NCBI GenBank assembly: GCA_038503075.1
Contig: JBCAML010000010.1
Span: 992,001 to 1,056,000, forward strand
Direction of reading: 5' to 3'
DNA length: 64,000 nt
Source of the DNA: Gyromitra esculenta
Taxonomy: Eukaryota; Ascomycota; Pezizomycetes; Pezizales; Discinaceae
Under the pieces are notes generated by a model. That model ran no database searches. It saw only the letters and a list, made by a program, of their open reading frames with translations, and was not told the DNA's origin. Position numbers and translations under genes: made by a program. Within the stretch, counting starts at the first letter, position 1, and each line of letters starts with the position of its first letter. Below are positions 58,909 to 64,000 of the stretch, in pieces.

Positions 58909-60347
58909 ATGGAAAGCCGAGCTGCACATGTACACTGGGTGTGAATGATGGCATTGAAAAATGAGAACTGACTTCAAAAATCTTTTTCGTGGGTTTCGGT
59001 CTCTGCTCTCGTGGAGGTTGTTTTTTACTTGGGTTGGTTCTGCTTGGTCTGCTTGGTCCTTGGTCGTTTGGTGTCGCTTGCTTGATTCTTTTATTGCATT
59101 GCCTTTTCTTAACTGTTTTCTTTACCTTACTCTTTACTTGATTTAGTGTTTGCGATTTTCTCCTGTGCTTCGACGGTTGCCGTCAATGGATGGGGCCGTC
59201 TAGGTGATGTTTGATGGATTATGTTTTTTCTGCAGTTTTTATTTTTATTTCAACTATGGAGATGAGTATGGGCGGAGAAAGACAGGGCTTGCGTTGCAGG
59301 AGGAGAGGTGCAGGGGAGGGGAATAAGAGATACCCATTCTGGCCCCTTGTTTGGGATATTTCTTTTTTTTTCCCCACCCACCTCCTTCTCTTGCACGCTT
59401 AGTTCACCAAGTGCTGCAACTTACTTCATATATCTCTCGCTTTTTGGTATCACGATGGTAACTAGTAATCCGATGGCTTTGCATTTTAAAGGTATACAGA
59501 TTGGAACAACATTTTTTTTATCTCTCTTTCTTACTCTTATTGAGCCTTCTTAGGGTTATTTTTGCTAGGGGACTTTTACATGTACAGAGAATGTTATGTG
59601 GTGGGGATATTTCATTTACAGGCTGGTTAGAAAGAACGGTTGGAGGGAAGGAAGGATAGCTTAAGTATACAATGATCATATGAAATTGGGAAAAAAGTAC
59701 ATTGTTTTATTATCATCAACATTAGTATTACTGCGAATCCATCCAATTTTTACCTTATTTCCTTTCCGTAACCATTCCCAGGGCCTTAGTCACTACAACA
59801 GTCTTCATCACAATAATAGTAATAATAATCGTCATCGAGAATCACTCGATGACTCCATCCTAGTGCCCATGGTGTTTAAAATAAAAGTATTTATTTATTC
59901 CTCCCTATCCAGATCCTACCCCCCCAATCCCTCCCAAAACCGATCTCGAACTATAACAATGTAACGCCTGTGGACAAAAACAACTAGAGGGGGGGAGGAT
60001 CGATTAATAGAAAGAAAAACAAAGTGGTTGCTACCATCACTTGATGAAAGAAGTGTATGTGAGAGAGAGAAAAGGCAAAAAGGGCTAATAAAGTACAAAT
60101 TTCAGCAAACAAAACCTTCCACACTGATCTATATTTCCGTTTAGCTGCACTGAAGATTAGGTATCTGGGGGGGGAAGGGGGTGGGTCTGGGTGTGTCGAT
60201 TCATGGATTTGGATAGAAGTGATATGGCAAGCGTTGCTTGCAGGTACTATCGGTGTGGGTTAGGAATCGGTTTAGACATGGATGGGATGGAGTTGACGCC
60301 TGGGGGGGAGGGGGGCGCTGGGAGAGCTGTAGTGTGGGATGGATTGT
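58909..60347. other. convergent 3' region of FZO1 and TAF3-like
   Basis: 1.4 kb. Strongly T-rich on the plus strand from about 58980 to 59560, fitting FZO1 3' untranslated sequence. A motif copy lies at 59832-59848 and G-tracts near 60170-60180 and 60300-60315. No gene. Confidence 0.5.
59832..59848 (+). repeat. dispersed motif TCAY-N6-TCACTCG, copy 10
   Basis: Reads TCATCGAGAATCACTCG. Intergenic, downstream of FZO1. Confidence 0.5.
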
Positions 60348-61114
60348 TTATTGTTTATTAGCGGCTTTCCGCTTGTCCGAGACCTTTTTAATAGCTATTT
60401 CGAGTTCACCATTAGCCATAACTCCGCTTCTCCCCCCTCCAAACAGGCAAAACAGGCAAAACAAAACAGCGGCGATATGAGATACGGTATCCCGACGACA
60501 AAAGGCAAGAGGATAGAGTTTGAAGGATATATATCCCACGTACCAGCCAACCATTCATCATTCTTCGGCCCACTCTCCAACGTCGTCCCTCCCACCGCCA
60601 CCGCCGGCATTGTCGTCGCCCCGGCCACTGGCGCACCTCCATTCACTTCTAAACTCGCACTCCCGCTTCCCTCTGGTGCTCCGAAGCCCGCAACCCTTCT
60701 CATCTCAGCAGCCTGTGACCCCCTCAGCCAATCCACAAACGCATCCACCGCCCTTGTATCGTCGTCGTCTGAATCGCCAAAGATGTTCAGCGGCCGTAGA
60801 AGCCCGACGTGTTCGAGCGCCAACCGGACGTCAGGAAGTTCTGCATGTGTGCGGCCGGCGCTCTCGGCGAAGTCGCGCGTAGTGGTGCCGAGGAGGGTGA
60901 GGTAGCGGGCGATTATGTCTGCGAGCCCCGTCAGACATAGCCTAGGGCGGGGTTAAGAACAAGAGGGGGAGGGAAAGAGGGAGGGAGAGGGAGAGGGAAA
61001 CGAACCTGTAACTGCGTCCAGGACTGAGGGCTTTGCGGTAGTCAGTCCTGCAGCACGGAGGGATTGTGCGGCTGCCACACGCAGGAGTGCAAAGAATAGT
61101 TCTTGGTCGCTCAT
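60348..61114 (-). CDS. TAF3: TFIID subunit 3-like histone-fold protein
   Basis: Bromodomain-associated histone-fold protein, expected to pair with TAF10 in the general transcription factor TFIID. Three exons: 61114-61006, 60918-60544, 60394-60348; 531 nt, 176 aa. The histone fold fills residues 1-80: ELFFALLRVAAAQSLRAAGL, SVLDAVTDIIARYLTLLGTT, RTHAELPDVRLALEHVGLL. The DTRAVDAFVDWLRGSQAAEM segment after an acidic run is typical of fungal TAF3. The last exon gives WLAAIKKVSDKRKAANK, again a TAF3-like end. There is no PHD finger, as in yeast and unlike animal TAF3. Reading past the second exon instead would give a hydrophobic, Cys-rich tail that does not fit. Short for the family; TAF8 is a less likely alternative. 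Confidence 0.82.
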
Positions 61115-61736
61115 GCCAGGCTGACGCATGTAGAGGGTATGTATTATTTAATTATTCTAAAAACCGGATGCTCTCACACGAGTGGGGGGGCCTCCATTCA
61201 TGGCGGTCCTGGGCGAGGGTTGGGGCTGGGCTGGGCGGTTTGGAGGGCGGTTGGTCGGATCGCGTGTCGGTTGTTCAGGGGACGTTGTTGTTGCTTTTGA
61301 AACTGGATGGGACGTCAGCGCCAGAGGCACAGGGCTGCAACTCGACGGCTGCTGCCATTGGGCGTCTCGGCTTCACTGGGCTCATTCTGCATCACCACGG
61401 TTTTACTATGTACGATGGCCGAAACATCCGTTTTACTTTTGGCTCCACTCTCATTCAACAAGATCTGATTCGCCAAGCGCACGCAGAGACAAAGCCACAG
61501 CAGCCCACAACATATAAAAAGTCCAAGCCGAGGAGACAGGCTGAGCAAAGAAAGATAAACCTATTAGCCCACACGGGGCACCCAGTAAATGCACAGGTTA
61601 AGAATGCGACAAAATAAAAATAACCTTAAAGAACGGATACGAGAAGGAAAACGAGAATGAAAATGGAAATGGAAATGAGAAAAGAGAAAAGAGGGTCCGA
61701 CAGATTCAAATCAGATAAAAGAGTTAGACGGCCAGG
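61115..61736. promoter_or_regulatory. intergenic between tandem genes bZIP and TAF3-like
   Basis: 622 bp; holds the bZIP 3' end and the TAF3-like promoter on the minus strand. The 183-codon plus-strand frame at 61066-61617 overlaps TAF3 exon 1 and is not supported. A GGAAAT-like repeat lies near 61655-61680. Confidence 0.5.
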
Positions 61737-63721
61737 TTAAGCATTTAAAAATCCGACAAAACCTTGCTTCTTGGAGAACAGCGATGTCAAAGAATCCTGC
61801 ACCTCGAAATCCTCAATAACAGCGCCAAAGCTAAATTAACAGGTCAGTCCCGGGCCCAGGGTTAAGGTTAACTTATGGCCAACTTACCCGTGGCACTTGA
61901 CCTTGACCACGAGTTCTTCCGCCAGGGATTTGAAATCGTGGAGGTCCAAGTGGGAGAAGTCTTGGTGTTGTAGAATCGTTGCCCAAACACTAGACAGGCA
62001 CACACGCATCACGTTACTACGTTATTCCAAATAATCTTACCCAATACCCCGCTTTGGGAAGTATGGTTTCACGAACGGCACGCGTAAGAGCAGAATACGG
62101 CACACAGTACTCACGCAATCGGCGTCAACTCCCCATCCAATTCGAATCTATCTTGCATATTAAAGAGATCGCTCAATTCATTCGCCGCCAAATCCCACGT
62201 CTCCGCTCCCCATGGCACCTCAGCGTGTTGAGCAATATATGTAGGTTCAGGTGGACACGACATCATCATCCTATGCCCGTGGAAATCCGCCTCCGGATTC
62301 TTCCCAATATTGCCAAACATCAACTGAATGTGGTCCATGCACGGCTTCTCCAGACTAATCGCGTCTTAGCATTTGATTATCTCCCGTCAGCTTCGGAAGC
62401 GCAAGGTAGGTGGCAGAGGTAAAGGCAAGAAAGAAGAGATGGAAGCTTACGCCAGCACGAAGTCAATCCCTATCTCGTTATATGTCCTACCAAACCGCGC
62501 AACTTCTGGTGGTGGAGTAAAAGATGGATCTTGGCGCTGCTGAATCCCCGCAGGGATGTTATTCTGGCTATTATACGGGATACCGTGAGCTTCCAGTATC
62601 GCCCGAAGGCGGTTGGTCTCTTCTAGTAATCGCCGGTTGTCCTCGAGCGCTTTCGCTTTCTCCTGCTGGAGCCTGGTGAAATCGACTTGAAGTCTGATTC
62701 GCAGTAAGGTTTTTCGATATTCCGATTCAAGTTGCTGTCTAGCAGAAGGAGAGAGCGTACTGATTGACTTTTTCCTCGAGAGCCTTGGTGTAGTGCTCCT
62801 TCCTTTCACGATGCGTCCTGATAGGGTAGGGTTGTTAACAGGCATGATTGATATTTGGTGATCGGGGCTATGCTAGACGGGGGACAAGGAAGGAGGAGGC
62901 TGTGGGGATTTTAAGAATAATAGGAGGGATGGCTTAAATAAAAGGAAATGGAAAAGGAGAGGGAAAGTTTAAAAAAATGATATAAAATTGTTTCATACCT
63001 TTGCGCTTGTCTATTCAATTCCTGCCTACGAGTTTGCGCAGGCTTCGAGTCCGGCTTGGGACCTCTGCGCTTCGGTTTTTCTCCATCTGCTATCAAATAC
63101 TTTTCAGTAAGGTGTAACCAGCATTATTTTTGTTGATAACCGGCTTATCGCCTAGCATGCAGGGTTCTGATATGTGCGTATACGAGTGCTTCCAAATACT
63201 TCAACACTCAAATACTCAAATACCCGAAGCACAGACCAGTAGTCAGTGGGGAAGGACGAGTCGAGGGCCCAGTGACATCACGAGGGGTCCTTGTAGGTCC
63301 CGGCAAAAGATGCCCCCTGGACAAAGAGGGGGGGGTCGATTTGCGATTTGGAATTTGGAATCTAAGACAACAACATACCTTTTCTTCGGGAGCCTAACCC
63401 AAGCTTCAGGAAATCGAGATTGAATCGCCCAGATGCAGACCCCTCGGAGCTCGGTACTTCCGTTACGCCCGTTAGTTGAATAGTTCAAGCCATACACATA
63501 GATAGAAGGGAAGGAATAAGAGAGATATGATGCAAATAAAGCTGGGCAACAAAAAAAAAAAGATATGGAATTTGGAATTTGGAATTAAATAAGGAGCATG
63601 AGCCCTCATTGGTACTGCACTCACGTCCATCAGGGCTGGTCTGATCCGATTCGGGAGGAGACATGCCTAAATCTTGCATATGGTTTATAACGTGGGGAGG
63701 ATGCTCGTGATTATCCGACAT
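61737..63721 (-). CDS. bZIP transcription factor
   Basis: Sequence-specific nuclear transcription factor of a fungal bZIP group. Eight exons: 63721-63625, 63456-63379, 63086-62999, 62817-62761, 62693-62451, 62354-62115, 61989-61888, 61830-61737; 999 nt, 332 aa. The basic region is RRQELNRQAQRTHRERKEHY (N-x-x-A-Q-R-x-x-R-x-R-K, Yap-like), cut by intron 3 after the Arg. A leucine zipper follows with Leu at heptad spacing: TKALEEKVNQLQVDFTRLQ, KALEDNRRLLEETNRLRAIL, then AHGIPY. The zipper is restored only if intron 4 ends at the CAG at 62694-62696. C-terminal landmarks seen in relatives: LEKPCMDHIQ, MMMSCPPEPTYIAQHAEVPW, AVWATILQHQDFSHLDLHDF, AEELVVKVKCHGFG. The target genes are unknown. Exon 2 acceptor (AAG at 63457) is the least certain join. 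Confidence 0.88.
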
Positions 63722-64000
63722 AGTCTTTGTTAGTTGTTGTGATTGCTGTTTATTTTATTCCTATCCCACAGCTCTACGCTGTACTGTTAACTTGCAGATA
63801 TTTGACGTTGTCGTACGTTAACTGACCAGGGAGCTAGCTATAGGACGTGCTAGGATTGGCAAGCGCGAGTAATTTGTGTGGTGTGGCCGTGGGGCCGACG
63901 TTATTTGGAATTGTTGCCTTCTTAGCTAGTCTTTTCGGCTGCTTCCCTAATTTTTTTTCGATGTGCCCTCGGTAGGATGACTCCTGTTGGAGACGACAAA
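63722..64000. promoter_or_regulatory. upstream region of bZIP gene
   Basis: Non-coding leader and promoter of the minus-strand bZIP gene up to the window edge; no further gene seen. Confidence 0.5.

Noticed and set aside
62694..62760. 22-34 nt introns in the bZIP zipper
   Set aside because: A 67-nt intron ending at CAG 62694-62696 restores the leucine heptads exactly, so the short alternatives are not needed.
1..64000. Possible chromosome end, because of telomere-like boxes
   Set aside because: Only two-unit boxes, far apart and one inside an intron; housekeeping genes throughout. Not a telomere.

Overview
This is a piece of a filamentous ascomycete chromosome, most likely Pezizomycotina. 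The gene set is fungal: Sla1 with its TG-repeat tail, Lrg1-type LIM-RhoGAP, She3-like coiled coil, Dep1/Sds3-like, fungal-type bZIP. Nearly every gene is cut by short introns of about 45-120 nt with GT(A/G)NG donors, CTAAC/CTGAC-like branch sites and AG acceptors. Long gaps between genes (1-3 kb), moderate base composition and high intron density hint at an early-diverging group such as Pezizomycetes, but that placement is inference. I see no plasmid, phage, intact transposon, rRNA, tRNA or CRISPR array.

Seventeen protein genes were rebuilt exon by exon; all reading frames close (total coding lengths are multiples of three). In order: FBA1 aldolase (-), SLA1 (-), a fungal hypothetical (+), SPT2 (-), ribosomal P2 (+), a CofD/YvcK-like protein (-), SPC3 (+), DEP1/Sds3-like (-), NOP12 (+), a NUFIP1/CCCH protein (-), PTA1/symplekin (+), a She3-like coiled coil (+), an unrecognised 933-aa, 15-exon protein (+), a UBE2Z-like E2 with a second UBC-like domain (-), LRG1-like LIM-RhoGAP (+), FZO1 mitofusin (+), TAF3-like (-) and a bZIP factor (-), which makes eighteen counting the hypothetical.

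The genes are housekeeping or regulatory and are not a cluster or one pathway. Themes recur by chance or loosely: actin/cell polarity (SLA1, LRG1, She3-like), chromatin and transcription (SPT2, DEP1, TAF3, bZIP), RNA and ribosome biogenesis (NOP12, NUFIP-like, PTA1, P2), secretion (SPC3), mitochondrial fusion (FZO1), glycolysis (FBA1).

The most unusual non-coding signal is a dispersed 17-bp motif, TCAY-N6-TCACTCG, in ten places between genes, always with the two TCA(C/T) units exactly 10 bp apart. Others are a stacked hairpin inside intron 1 of the P2 gene, a 12-nt microexon right after the catalytic cysteine of the E2 gene, a diverged tandem duplication between two convergent genes, and three CCCTAACCCT telomere-like boxes. 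No clearly new multi-gene system is visible.
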